In this document: positions 1 through 6,725 of the stretch, in pieces
Layout: every line of letters starts with the position of its first letter
Position numbering within the stretch: position 1 is the stretch's first letter
From: a virus
Strand: one strand, 5' to 3'
Length of the DNA stretch: 39,743 nt
Virus record (IMG/VR): IMGVR_UViG_3300044824_000144
Span: 1-39,743 of that record
Notes under the pieces: model-generated
Told to the model about the DNA's origin: nothing
The model's input: the letters and a program-made list of their open reading frames with translations, nothing else
Databases searched by the model: none
Position numbers and translations under genes: made by a program

Positions 1-127
1 GGTGACATTTTTGTCGTCCCTTAGAAATTCTTTTAAAAGTTTCGATAATGTAGATTTTTCGAGAAGAACCAGAATGAGTTGTCTGCATTTCTAATTCAAT
101 GAACCCTTCTTTTTTTAAGGACTCTAA
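1..127. repeat. Terminal direct repeat, left copy (assembly overlap)
   Basis: This segment is identical over its full length to the last 127 bases of the window. An exact 127-base overlap is what a de Bruijn assembler with k=127 leaves at the ends of a circular contig, so I read it as proof of circularity or circular permutation rather than a biological terminal repeat. It lies inside the replication initiator gene, which stays open when the ends are joined. Confidence 0.95.
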
Positions 128-379
128 CCATCTTTGAATTGTACGAGGATTTGTTTCATATAAACTTGAAAAATAATCATTGGAAGCCCAGCAATAACCT
201 TCTTTATTACACAAAGCTGTAATCTCTGCATAAAGAAGTTTTGCTGCAGGAATCAGCTTTTTGCAATACCTAACTTCGGCAGTAAGAACAGCGTAATAAT
301 TAGGTTTTTCTTTTTCTTCTGAATTAGGTGTTGAATTAAATGAAGGGATTGAATTATGATTTTCTGCACGACGGTTCAT
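1..379 (-). CDS. Replication initiator-like protein, N-terminal part (winged helix-turn-helix)
   Basis: This is the N-terminal 126 codons of a gene cut by the window edge; it continues at the right end of the window, giving about 327 residues on the circle. The start ATG follows an AAAGGA ribosome site. Residues about 25-110 form a helix-turn-helix domain (AAKLLYAEI, then WASNDYFSSLYETNPRTIQRWL) of the kind at the front of phage replication proteins (lambda O / DnaD-like, PF13730 type). Such proteins bind the origin and recruit the host helicase. It follows the early operon genes after a 103-bp gap that holds a hairpin. The role is inferred from domain and context; a plain transcription regulator is the alternative. 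Confidence 0.8.
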   Translation of the reverse strand, partial: MNRRAENHNSIPSFNSTPNSEEKEKPNYYAVLTAEVRYCKKLIPAAKLLYAEITALCNKEGYCWASNDYFSSLYETNPRTIQRWLESLKKEGFIELEMQTTHSGSSRKIYIIETFKRISKGRQKCH

Positions 380-390
380 CGTAGTCCTTT

Positions 391-414
391 GGGTAGAGAG
401 TAATGGCTCTACCC
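391..414 (-). promoter_or_regulatory. Hairpin just upstream of the replication gene ribosome site
   Basis: GGGTAGAG and CTCTACCC form a perfect 8-bp stem with an 8-base loop. On the minus strand it ends two bases before the AAAGGA ribosome site of the replication gene. No T-run follows it on that strand, so it is more likely a translational control element or 5' mRNA structure than a terminator. It sits in the 103-bp gap between two early genes. Confidence 0.5.
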
Positions 415-482
415 TGTTTTATTTAGGTCAATGTTTAATAAAGTCAGTGTTCTACACTAAATCTCATTTCTTTAAAATAAAT

Positions 483-752
483 TTATTTGAATATTCTCTT
501 AAACTCAACAGCCTCTTGATAAGACATGCTGAATTTTCTTTGAAGAAGTGGAATTGAGCAGTCTTTCATTTCATTAACTTTCTTTGCTTCAGAATTGTTC
601 TTGTTCTTTTCTCTTTTTTCTTGATTTGACTCAGCATGCTTGATTCGAAAGCAATCATTGCATAGCTTTTCTTCGCCTGTACGCAATCGTCTTGCATATC
701 GGAATGGAGATTCATTGAATGAACATTTGCAATATTGGCAGTTATCTTTCAC
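483..752 (-). CDS. Small zinc-finger protein, hypothetical
   Basis: This 89-residue protein is unrecognised. An N-terminal CQYC and a CNDC pair (residues about 5-34) suggest a four-cysteine zinc site, followed by a highly charged Lys/Glu/Asn stretch (about 43-62) and a short C-terminal helix. The start is GTG, which overlaps the TGA of the upstream phosphoesterase gene (GTGA), so translation is probably coupled. It is the last gene before the replication initiator. It may bind nucleic acid, but nothing beyond the cysteines supports that. Confidence 0.7.
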   Translation of the reverse strand: MKDNCQYCKCSFNESPFRYARRLRTGEEKLCNDCFRIKHAESNQEKREKNKNNSEAKKVNEMKDCSIPLLQRKFSMSYQEAVEFKRIFK

Positions 753-1432
753 AAAATTATTCTCACAGGTTTATTGATTGGCTCATAAAATTCATTTACA
801 TGAGAGGCATTAACCATGATGGTTGCTGTAGTATTAATTGACTTCCCACCCCATTCATGAATGTGACCAAAAACGGCTAATTTAGGTTTGATTTTAAATA
901 TGATTTCTCGTAATGATTTGCTGCCGACGTGTTCGATTTTAGGACCGTCATTTACATTTGTATGTCGCGAAACCTGATCTAATATTCCATAAGGAGGATT
1001 GTGAGTTATCAATATATCCACATCATGAGGTATCAAGGAAAACTTACTACCTAATTCTTCTTCTTTATCGCAAGTAAAAGCTTTGCAATTTTTATTCATT
1101 CCCGGGAATGTTTTAGTCCAAGGACTACCCCATATCTTTAATCCTTTGAACTCTGTGCCTGAATCACAAAGATATTCAATATTCCACTCTAATGGAGTTT
1201 TTATTTCTCCATATCTATTTTTATCATAAAGGAAGTTATCATGATTTCCTGCTATATAAATTATTTTTTTATATTTATTTCCAAATTTTTGATCCAGTCC
1301 AATCCATTCTATAAAATCTAAATGCTCTATATCTGAATCTTTAGCCGTCAAATCACCCGCCACAATAAGAAGATCACCGCCTTCAAGTTTAGGATAAAAA
1401 CCATGTAGGTCGCTAATGCAGTCGATTATCAT
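749..1432 (-). CDS. Calcineurin-like metallophosphoesterase
   Basis: All core motifs of the metallophosphoesterase superfamily are present: SDLHG (D8, H10), GDL (D27), GNHD (residues 62-65), a THNPPYG histidine near residue 144 and GHIHEWGG near 190. The 227-residue length fits compact phage and bacterial members. These enzymes use two metal ions to hydrolyse phosphomono- or diesters; the substrate here cannot be read from sequence. It is in the early operon, starts after a CAGGA ribosome site and is coupled to the zinc-finger gene behind it. Nucleotide or RNA processing, or disabling a host nucleotide signal, are possible roles (inference). Confidence 0.88.
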   Translation of the reverse strand: MIIDCISDLHGFYPKLEGGDLLIVAGDLTAKDSDIEHLDFIEWIGLDQKFGNKYKKIIYIAGNHDNFLYDKNRYGEIKTPLEWNIEYLCDSGTEFKGLKIWGSPWTKTFPGMNKNCKAFTCDKEEELGSKFSLIPHDVDILITHNPPYGILDQVSRHTNVNDGPKIEHVGSKSLREIIFKIKPKLAVFGHIHEWGGKSINTTATIMVNASHVNEFYEPINKPVRIIL

Positions 1433-1433
1433 A

Positions 1434-1766
1434 TCAATCCTGGGGGGGTAACCATTTATTTAAATTTTCACGTGAAAGATTGTTTTTCTGCCAATCCTCA
1501 ATGTATTTACCTCTATTCATTCCTCTAGCATATCCAGATGATAGATCGACAATAGATTCTTTTAAAAACTTAACAAGAATCCAATACATTTGATTTGAAA
1601 GAGTGTTAACAGCAATATCGTTATGTTTATTTTTACCCTTTAGTCTGATAATTATGATTCTTTTGCAATGTGGACAGATTAAATCTCCATTTTCTATATA
1701 TCCTCCTGGACATAGTTTTAATCTGCACCATTTTATCCCAAACAAATAATATAGTATGAGTCTCAT
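1434..1766 (-). CDS. Hypothetical protein with CPHC zinc-site
   Basis: This 110-residue protein is unrecognised. A cysteine pair near residues 14-19 and a CPHC motif near 31-34 resemble a small zinc ribbon; the rest is basic and amphipathic with a WILVKFLKES helix. An AAAGGA ribosome site lies a few bases before the ATG. The leader resembles that of the next gene upstream (see findings). It is part of the leftward early operon, ending just before the phosphoesterase start. Confidence 0.65.
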   Translation of the reverse strand: MRLILYYLFGIKWCRLKLCPGGYIENGDLICPHCKRIIIIRLKGKNKHNDIAVNTLSNQMYWILVKFLKESIVDLSSGYARGMNRGKYIEDWQKNNLSRENLNKWLPPQD

Positions 1767-1791
1767 AAATCCTTTATTCTGATAATTGTGA

Positions 1792-2010
1792 TTATTTTAT
1801 TTCCTGTATACAATCATTTAAAACTTTTAACACTTTTATATGTATTTTTGATTTTTCTAAATATTCAACTACATCTTTTTCTAAAAATCTCCATGAACCA
1901 TCTATCTTAATTGCAAAAGGTAATTGTCCTTTTGAAAGCATTCTATAAAGTGTACGCTGGGATATTTTTAAAAACGTACATAATTCTTTTGGAGTAAAAA
2001 TATTATCCAT
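1792..2010 (-). CDS. Excisionase-family (MerR-like) DNA-binding protein
   Basis: The protein is 72 residues. The stretch IFTPKELCTFLKISQRTLYRML followed by LPFAIKIDGSWRF is the usual pattern of helix-turn-helix 17 / excisionase-type domains: a winged helix whose wing carries the SWRF segment. I chose the ATG preceded by AGGA at good spacing; an ATG ten codons upstream overlaps the previous gene by TAATG and cannot be excluded. With no integrase in the genome, a regulator of early transcription or a replication accessory is likelier than a true excisionase. Confidence 0.75.
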   Translation of the reverse strand: MDNIFTPKELCTFLKISQRTLYRMLSKGQLPFAIKIDGSWRFLEKDVVEYLEKSKIHIKVLKVLNDCIQEIK

Positions 2011-2039
2011 ATTTATCCTATTTAGTCTGATAATTGTCA

Positions 2040-2189
2040 TTATGTTGTGCTGTCTGGTTCATTCCAATTATGCGGTTCATATTTGTAAATCTCACACAAT
2101 AGGCAATTCGGATAATCGTCATTTATCATAGGAGATCCGCATAAAGGGCATTTAGGCAGATCGCAAATTCTTACATCTTTATATTCCAC
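2040..2189 (-). CDS. Small zinc-ribbon protein
   Basis: This 49-residue reading frame starts with GTG overlapping the upstream TAG (TAGTG) and ends with a TAA that overlaps the next possible ATG. It has CPLC near residue 14 and CLLC near residue 29, a typical spacing for a zinc ribbon, with an acidic C-terminus. The tight fit between two genes and the cysteine pattern argue that it is real. Function unknown. Confidence 0.6.
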   Translation of the reverse strand: MEYKDVRICDLPKCPLCGSPMINDDYPNCLLCEIYKYEPHNWNEPDSTT

Positions 2190-2515
2190 TAAAAATCTTT
2201 TGGTTTAACTAAATTATCTTTCAAATTTTCAGTGCCCTCAGGAATATTTATAGGCAAATATAAAGATTTGTCATTTTTACCAATCATATCTAATGAAATC
2301 ATATCTGCATGCAATGAAATTATTTGTTGAGCTTGTGAATTTTTTATTTTAAAACCGTAAAGATTAAAATTTAAAATGACTTGCTTTGTTAACACCTCTA
2401 ACATATTTTTTAAATCTTCTTCAGTCGTGATTTTATCAGACCAATATATTGTAGCCTTCATAAAATCTTCAAAAGTATCATAGAATTTTTCTTTATAATA
2501 AAATTGGAATGTCAT
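2189..2515 (-). CDS. Hypothetical early protein
   Basis: This 108-residue protein is unrecognised. It is mixed alpha/beta in appearance (TFQFYYKEKFYDTFEDF, then charged helices), with no cysteine motif and no membrane segment. I chose the ATG; a GTG three codons upstream is an alternative. The start lies inside the end of the previous gene, so translation is probably coupled, and the stop codon overlaps the following zinc-ribbon gene. Confidence 0.65.
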   Translation of the reverse strand: MTFQFYYKEKFYDTFEDFMKATIYWSDKITTEEDLKNMLEVLTKQVILNFNLYGFKIKNSQAQQIISLHADMISLDMIGKNDKSLYLPINIPEGTENLKDNLVKPKDF

Positions 2516-2684
2516 TTTTTTCACATGTTTTGCATTTAGTAGTTAAAATATATTTATAAACATCCCACACACTTGCATTCGTTGCTAAGGCTAAGGCGAT
2601 CATCTCAGGATTTAATTGCCAAAAGTTTTTGCAATTATAACAATATATTACCAATTCACACGTTCCATCTTCCTCATCATTCAT
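2493..2684 (-). CDS. Small zinc-ribbon protein
   Basis: This 63-residue protein has a cysteine pair near residues 15-18 (CYNC) and another near 51-54 (CKTC) with a helical insert (ALALATNASVWDVYKYI) between, as in a zinc ribbon or knuckle. It overlaps the upstream HNH-like gene by ATGA and runs 23-32 bases into the next gene. Function unknown; it is one of several cysteine-paired small proteins in this operon. Confidence 0.62.
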   Translation of the reverse strand: MNDEEDGTCELVIYCYNCKNFWQLNPEMIALALATNASVWDVYKYILTTKCKTCEKNDIPILL

Positions 2685-3148
2685 AAAGCCATAAAGTTAA
2701 ATGTTAATTGATCATTCACAACAGGAAATTCTTCCACTATCTTTCGTCTGATTATTTTCGATATAGGTAAATTGCTCTTTTTAGATACTTTTTTTAAGTG
2801 TATAAAAAATTCTATAGGTATTGTGATGTTCAATGAAACATGTTCATGTTTACGCCATAATATATTTGTGGGAGTTTGAATATTGTTAAGGGGATTCAAA
2901 GGATGGTTTTTCCTATGTACTTTGCCATGACAACAATCACAAAGCCATATTATCGATAAAGGTTTTCCATAATCAACGTGATGAGCAGAAGTATATATTT
3001 CTTCTTTGCATATTTCACAATGAGAATTTCTTTCCAACGTTTTAGATCTAATAGCTCGATTAACTATTTGTCTAGCTGACATCTTACGCTTGTATTCGTG
3101 AATATCTTTCGATGTCACAACGAATGAGTTTTTATTTATTTTTTTCAT
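2681..3148 (-). CDS. HNH-like zinc-binding protein with ribbon-helix-helix tail
   Basis: The protein is 155 residues. A CEIC pair (C44, C47), AHH (H56, H57) and CDCCHGKVH (70-78) form the zinc and active-site layout of a phage HNH-type fold. Residues about 107-142 (VSLNITIPIEFFIHLKKVSKK then PISKIIRRKI) look like a ribbon-helix-helix DNA-binding segment. It may be a nicking endonuclease or only a zinc-structured DNA-binding protein; the HNH metal asparagine is not obvious. First gene of the leftward early operon. Confidence 0.68.
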   Translation of the reverse strand: MKKINKNSFVVTSKDIHEYKRKMSARQIVNRAIRSKTLERNSHCEICKEEIYTSAHHVDYGKPLSIIWLCDCCHGKVHRKNHPLNPLNNIQTPTNILWRKHEHVSLNITIPIEFFIHLKKVSKKSNLPISKIIRRKIVEEFPVVNDQLTFNFMAL

Positions 3149-3210
3149 ATGCTCAATTTTATTTTAAATAAAAGTTTGATATATATAAGTTAAGTAACCA
3201 AAGGCCGTAT

Positions 3211-3339
3211 ATGAAAAAGGTTTGGGAAGAAATCAAGAGTGAGTTCATGCAAGATATATTTATGCGTGTATGTATGAGCATATTTATTACTGTATCTATA
3301 TTCATGACTGTTATCATAACAATATTATTATGTACTTAA
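3211..3339 (+). CDS. Small single-pass membrane peptide
   Basis: This 42-residue frame has an AAGG ribosome site seven bases before the ATG. Residues 1-16 are charged and the rest (CMSIFITVSIF onward to the end) is a long hydrophobic membrane helix. It lies alone on the plus strand between two minus-strand genes. It could be a small inner-membrane effector or a holin-like peptide; nothing in the sequence decides. Confidence 0.5.
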   Translation: MKKVWEEIKSEFMQDIFMRVCMSIFITVSIFMTVIITILLCT

Positions 3340-3393
3340 TAAATTCATTAAATTATCGACTCTCTCCCAAACCTCCAAGATCACATATCGTTA

Positions 3394-3645
3394 TTACGTT
3401 GATTCTTGTTTTATTTCTTCTTCTTTTTGTTTAAGCCTTTCATTTTCGCTAATATGAAATGTCATTAAAATTTCTTCTTTCGTCACATTTCCCCCAGTTA
3501 TTTCGACGATATCTTTTAACAATCTATTTCCTGGTTTTACATTTCCATGAATGATAGATGATAAATACCCTCGAGTACATCCAATCATTCGACAAAAATC
3601 AGCTCTAGATATATTTCTTGCAACTAAATAAGTTTTCAAATTCAT
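3394..3645 (-). CDS. XRE/Cro-type helix-turn-helix regulator
   Basis: The protein is 83 residues with one lambda-repressor-like fold: SRADFCRMIGCTRGYLSSII is the helix-turn-helix and PGNRLLKDIVEITGG the following helix, with a charged Lys/Glu tail. It has no C-terminal peptidase or dimerisation domain, so it is Cro-sized. It is transcribed divergently from the recombination operon and has a clear promoter in the shared 142-bp gap, so it most likely sets the early switch by binding there (inference). Confidence 0.85.
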   Translation of the reverse strand: MNLKTYLVARNISRADFCRMIGCTRGYLSSIIHGNVKPGNRLLKDIVEITGGNVTKEEILMTFHISENERLKQKEEEIKQEST

Positions 3646-3677
3646 GTAACATCCTATTTTTATAATTTATTTTTCCA

Positions 3678-3706
3678 AATATATATTAAGGATTATTTCT
3701 AGTCAA
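3678..3706 (-). promoter_or_regulatory. Sigma70-type promoter of the XRE regulator
   Basis: On the minus strand TTGACT and TATATT are separated by exactly 17 bases, close to the bacterial consensus. It points at the XRE gene, whose ATG is about 33 bases downstream of the -10 box. Confidence 0.7.
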
Positions 3707-3742
3707 CGAAAATAAAAATGAAAAGATTCGCTTGCACAAAAA

Positions 3743-3771
3743 TTGAACATGTGTTAACTTTTTAATCATAA
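3743..3771 (+). promoter_or_regulatory. Candidate promoter of the recombination operon
   Basis: TTGAAC and TCATAA are 17 bases apart on the plus strand, followed within a few bases by the AAAGGAG ribosome site of the first gene. The -10 box is weak, which would fit a promoter that is activated or repressed by the neighbouring XRE protein. The leader would be very short. Confidence 0.4.
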
Positions 3772-3787
3772 AATAAAAGGAGATCTG

Positions 3788-4021
3788 ATGAATACGAAAA
3801 AGATAAAGAACGATCTGAATATGTTGAAGATGCATATTGATCAAATGGACAACTTGTTATCTCAAACAATAACCATGATTTATTCAATAGAAGAAAAGTT
3901 GATCGATATGGAAGAAAAAAATATTGATCTCTCTTTTTTGGAAACAGAAAGATATGAAAAATATATAAGAAATACTAGTATGAAAAATTTTGAAATTCAG
4001 GAGGCAGTATGCAAGTTTTAG
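3788..4021 (+). CDS. Hypothetical protein, first gene of recombination operon
   Basis: This 77-residue charged protein is unrecognised. Heptad-like hydrophobic spacing (LNMLKMHIDQMDNLLSQTITM) suggests a coiled coil over most of its length. It has a strong AAAGGAGAT ribosome site. Its end overlaps the next start by 13 bases. Its position ahead of Bet and exonuclease genes suggests an accessory role in early DNA metabolism. Confidence 0.7.
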   Translation: MNTKKIKNDLNMLKMHIDQMDNLLSQTITMIYSIEEKLIDMEEKNIDLSFLETERYEKYIRNTSMKNFEIQEAVCKF

Positions 4022-4311
4022 ACTATCACGATCGTATGTCATATGAACAAATGTACGATCAATATATCGAAAGGAAAATGGAAGCACAGCGAAAAGAAAG
4101 TATAAAAGCTATCGGTACAATAATCCGCCAAGATCTAGCCGAAGACTTTTCTAAGATTCTAGTCGCTGCATATGAATCTGGTTCCATTGAAGCAGAAAAG
4201 ATATATGACATGTTTGGTTTTAATCAATCAAATTTATTTTCCATCGATAATAATTTCAAGGCTTATAAAGAAGATTTTGAACAAAACCAACTAGACAGGG
4301 ATCATGAGTAA
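4009..4311 (+). CDS. Hypothetical early protein
   Basis: This 100-residue, largely helical, charged protein is unrecognised. A CAGGAGG site lies five bases before the ATG and the end overlaps the bet-like gene by eight bases. It contains the segment RQDLAEDFSKILVAAYESGSI. Co-translation with the recombination genes suggests a linked role; no domain could be named. Confidence 0.7.
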   Translation: MQVLDYHDRMSYEQMYDQYIERKMEAQRKESIKAIGTIIRQDLAEDFSKILVAAYESGSIEAEKIYDMFGFNQSNLFSIDNNFKAYKEDFEQNQLDRDHE

Positions 4312-5131
4312 AATTATGGCATTACAATCATATAATGACGCCCAAGTGGCAAATAATGGAAATCAACATTTCAGTTCTAAACAGATTGAAATACTTAAAA
4401 ACTCGATATGTCGTGGAGTTAGTAATGAAGAGTTCGAAATATTTTTGATGGCATGTACCAAGACTCAATTAGATCCTTTCATGAAACAGATTTATGCCGT
4501 AAAGCGTAAATCAAAGAAACCTGACGGAAGTTGGGGAGAAACAATGACAATCCAAACTGGAATAGACGGTTACCGTTTAATTGCAGAAAGAACGAGTTGT
4601 TATGCTCCCGGGCCTGAACCAACATATACATATGATGGTGAAGGAAAGGTTATGTCTTCTACCGCTTATATTAAAAAGCAAACACGTGATGGAACATGGC
4701 ATATTGTTTCTGCTAGTGCCTTCCTTGATGAATATTGTCAAAAGACAAGAGACGGAAATCCTATAGGCATGTGGGGTAATATGCCTAGGACCATGTTAGC
4801 TAAATGTGCGGAAGCTCAGGCATTAAGAAAAGCCTTTCCTGCTGAGATGTCAGGTATTTATACAAAAGAAGAAATGGAGCAAGCAGATGTCATAACTATT
4901 CCAAAAATAACATTTGATCAAGTGGAAGAGTTGGAACAAATATTAACTGAATGCGATCCAAAATATAAAGATTGGGTTTATTCATATATCAAAAAAATGT
5001 ATAAGGCCAATTCGATTGGAGAAGTTCCCATAGAATGGTATGAGAAAATGCGATCTGCCGCCATAAAGAATAAAGAAGAGAATCTTATGAAACAGAAAGA
5101 AATCAATTTAGTTCCTCAAGAGGTGTCATGA
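4304..5131 (+). CDS. bet: Phage recombination protein Bet (RecT family single-strand annealing protein)
   Basis: The protein is 275 residues, close to lambda Bet (261). Recognisable family blocks are TQLDPFMKQIYAVKRK, then TIQTGIDGYRLIAER, and NMPRTMLAKCAEAQALRKAFP, which is the conserved core of the RecT/Bet family (PF03837). It anneals complementary single strands and works with the exonuclease encoded two genes on. The C-terminal ~80 residues are less conserved and charged. It overlaps the 56-residue gene behind it by ATGA. Confidence 0.93.
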   Translation: MSKIMALQSYNDAQVANNGNQHFSSKQIEILKNSICRGVSNEEFEIFLMACTKTQLDPFMKQIYAVKRKSKKPDGSWGETMTIQTGIDGYRLIAERTSCYAPGPEPTYTYDGEGKVMSSTAYIKKQTRDGTWHIVSASAFLDEYCQKTRDGNPIGMWGNMPRTMLAKCAEAQALRKAFPAEMSGIYTKEEMEQADVITIPKITFDQVEELEQILTECDPKYKDWVYSYIKKMYKANSIGEVPIEWYEKMRSAAIKNKEENLMKQKEINLVPQEVS

Positions 5132-5298
5132 ACGCACAACAAATAATCAGTGAAGTTCAGGAACGTGCTTCTGAATATTTAGAAATGAGTCAAGACCCAG
5201 CAATGTTTGTTGCTGGGATATTGGCAAATAGAATAATTGAACTTAATAATCATATTGAATATTTAGAACGTAGGGTTAGTTATGCTGAAAGAACATGA
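5128..5298 (+). CDS. Small hypothetical protein between bet and exonuclease
   Basis: This 56-residue, predicted all-helical protein has a heptad-like end (IIELNNHIEYLERRVSYAE). Its ATG overlaps the bet stop (ATGA) and its end overlaps the exonuclease start by 17 bases in another frame. The strict coupling on both sides argues for a real product, perhaps a partner of the recombinase pair (inference). Not recognised. Confidence 0.7.
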   Translation: MNAQQIISEVQERASEYLEMSQDPAMFVAGILANRIIELNNHIEYLERRVSYAERT

Positions 5299-6145
5299 GA
5301 TACCTCTTGAATATATCCAAGGTACCGCAGAATGGCTCGCATTAAGAAAAACTAAGATTACTGCAACTGACGCTAATAGTATCATGAATTGCAATCCTTG
5401 GAAAAATAAGAAAAAACTGTATTTAGAAAAAATATCAGAAGAAAATAACACATTTGTAAATGCTGCAATGCAAAGAGGACTTGATCTAGAACCTATTGCA
5501 AGAGAACTTTTCACAATAAAAACAGGAATAGAAGTTTTTCCTAAAGTCATTGTTAAAGATTGGATGATGGCTTCTTTAGATGGAATTAGTGCTTGTGGTA
5601 AGTATGTAGTGGAGATTAAATGTCCAGGGGATAAAGATCATAAAATTGCTCTTTCAGGAAAAGTTCCCGATCATTATTATGCTCAACTACAACATCAAAT
5701 GTATGTAGCAGGAGTTAAAAAAATGTGTTATTTCAGTTTCGATGGAACTGACGAGGCTATGATTGAAGTCAATATAAATACTCAATATGTTGAACAAATG
5801 ATAGAAGAAGAAAGAAAATTTTACACTTGTATAACTAATAAAATTCCTCCTGATGATCAAAAAAAAGAATATAAAATAAGAGAAGATGATTTCTGGCAAG
5901 CAGGATATCTGGAATTAAAAATGATTGCGGATGAAATGTTACAGCTTGAAAAAAGAGGAAAAGAGTTAAAAGAAAGTTTAATATCTTCGGCTAATCATGA
6001 AGATACAAAAGGATGCGGTTTATCCATTTGTAAAGTAAAACGAAAAGGTAATATTGACTATTCAGCTATTCCAGAATTAGAAAAAGTAGATTTAGAGAAA
6101 TATCGTAAACCTGCAATAGAGATGTGGAAGGTTTGTCTAGAATAA
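5282..6145 (+). CDS. YqaJ-type viral recombinase / lambda-exonuclease-like nuclease
   Basis: The protein is 287 residues. The PD-(D/E)XK core is visible: E70 in GLDLEPIARELF, D100 in MMASLDGI, then E111 and K113 in VVEIKCP, with a downstream QLQHQMYVAG helix typical of YqaJ (PF09588). It degrades double-stranded ends 5'->3' to make the strands that Bet anneals. The C-terminal part is helical and charged, as in related phage enzymes. An AGGG site lies six bases before the ATG. Last gene of the operon, just before a strong terminator. Confidence 0.93.
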   Translation: MLKEHEIPLEYIQGTAEWLALRKTKITATDANSIMNCNPWKNKKKLYLEKISEENNTFVNAAMQRGLDLEPIARELFTIKTGIEVFPKVIVKDWMMASLDGISACGKYVVEIKCPGDKDHKIALSGKVPDHYYAQLQHQMYVAGVKKMCYFSFDGTDEAMIEVNINTQYVEQMIEEERKFYTCITNKIPPDDQKKEYKIREDDFWQAGYLELKMIADEMLQLEKRGKELKESLISSANHEDTKGCGLSICKVKRKGNIDYSAIPELEKVDLEKYRKPAIEMWKVCLE

Positions 6146-6152
6146 GTCTTAA

Positions 6153-6191
6153 ACCATATTGCCGACATCGGCAATATGGTATTTTTATTTA
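6153..6191. terminator. Bidirectional rho-independent terminator
   Basis: ACCATATTGCCGA pairs perfectly with TCGGCAATATGGT around a tiny ACAT loop, and a T-rich run follows on the plus strand. The minus strand has a weaker T-run beyond the hairpin. It sits eight bases after the exonuclease stop and just before the end of the convergent lipoprotein gene, so it separates the recombination operon from the fibre region. Confidence 0.88.
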
Positions 6192-6370
6192 GTCTGTGTA
6201 TTATCTAAATTCAAAGAAATAGAAATATTAGACTGCTTCTGAATAGCTTCTTTAGACATGATAATCTTGATAGCATCATCATCCGCAATATCTTCCATAC
6301 TTTGATAAAGCTGTGGAAGGGCGGCGCAACCTGACAATAAAAACATAAAATTAATAAGAAGATATTTCAT
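6185..6370 (-). CDS. Small lipoprotein, possible outer-membrane spanin
   Basis: This 61-residue protein starts with a signal peptide ending in the lipobox LLSGC (lipidated cysteine at residue 15), followed by a short soluble domain (EDIADDDAIKIIMSKEAIQ, then NISISLNLDN). Lipidation and outer-membrane targeting follow from the lipobox. Size and type match Rz1-like spanins, but the proline-rich stretch typical of many Rz1 proteins is absent. It is translated after the 64-residue gene upstream, sharing one base. Confidence 0.65.
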   Translation of the reverse strand: MKYLLINFMFLLSGCAALPQLYQSMEDIADDDAIKIIMSKEAIQKQSNISISLNLDNTQTK

Positions 6371-6564
6371 TATTTTGCCGCTGGTGAGTTTGTTACAGGT
6401 GTCTTATGAGCTTGAAGAATTTCAACAATAGCATCAATTGCATCGTTTTTAGCATTTGGACCTTTCGCTTCTGTTTCTAGATGAGCAATTAGATTAACCA
6501 CCCATGTGATGATGGCTTGAAGTGAACCCATTCCTGATATACTCGCAAATAATTTATTGAACAT
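6370..6564 (-). CDS. Small phage protein, hypothetical
   Basis: This 64-residue protein carries an N-terminal amphipathic to hydrophobic region (SLQAIITWVVNLIAHL) and an alanine-rich helical second half. I chose the ATG preceded by AAAGGAAAATAAC; a longer frame upstream has no support and overlaps the preceding gene. It may associate with the membrane and act with the lipoprotein that follows, but this is only positional. Confidence 0.65.
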   Translation of the reverse strand: MFNKLFASISGMGSLQAIITWVVNLIAHLETEAKGPNAKNDAIDAIVEILQAHKTPVTNSPAAK

Positions 6565-6565
6565 G

Positions 6566-6718
6566 TTATTTTCCTTTTTTCTTGGGTATTTTTGATCCTG
6601 CACGGCGAGAAACATCTAAAGCAATAGCTATCGCTTGCTTTTTCGGTTTTCCCGCATTTTCTTCAATTTTTATATTCTTTCCGATTGCGGCTTTACTTTT
6701 AGATTTCACTAGTGGCAT
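6566..6718 (-). CDS. Small conserved basic phage protein
   Basis: This 50-residue, Lys/Arg-rich protein begins MPLVKSKSK and contains AGKPKKQAIAIALDVSRRAG, a pattern I know from short basic proteins in many phage genomes (unnamed). A CAGGT element precedes the ATG and the stop lies one base before the next start. Possibly DNA-associated because of charge. Function unknown. Confidence 0.7.
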   Translation of the reverse strand: MPLVKSKSKAAIGKNIKIEENAGKPKKQAIAIALDVSRRAGSKIPKKKGK

Positions 6719-6725
6719 AATATAC

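Noticed and set aside
1-127. Terminal direct repeat as phage packaging repeat or att sites
   Set aside because: The length is exactly 127 bases, it lies inside a gene that is intact when the ends are joined, and no integrase is present. An assembly overlap explains it.
2681-3148. Confident call of a homing endonuclease
   Set aside because: The cysteine and histidine layout is HNH-like, but the metal-binding asparagine is not evident and the tail looks like a DNA-binding ribbon-helix-helix, so only HNH-like is stated.
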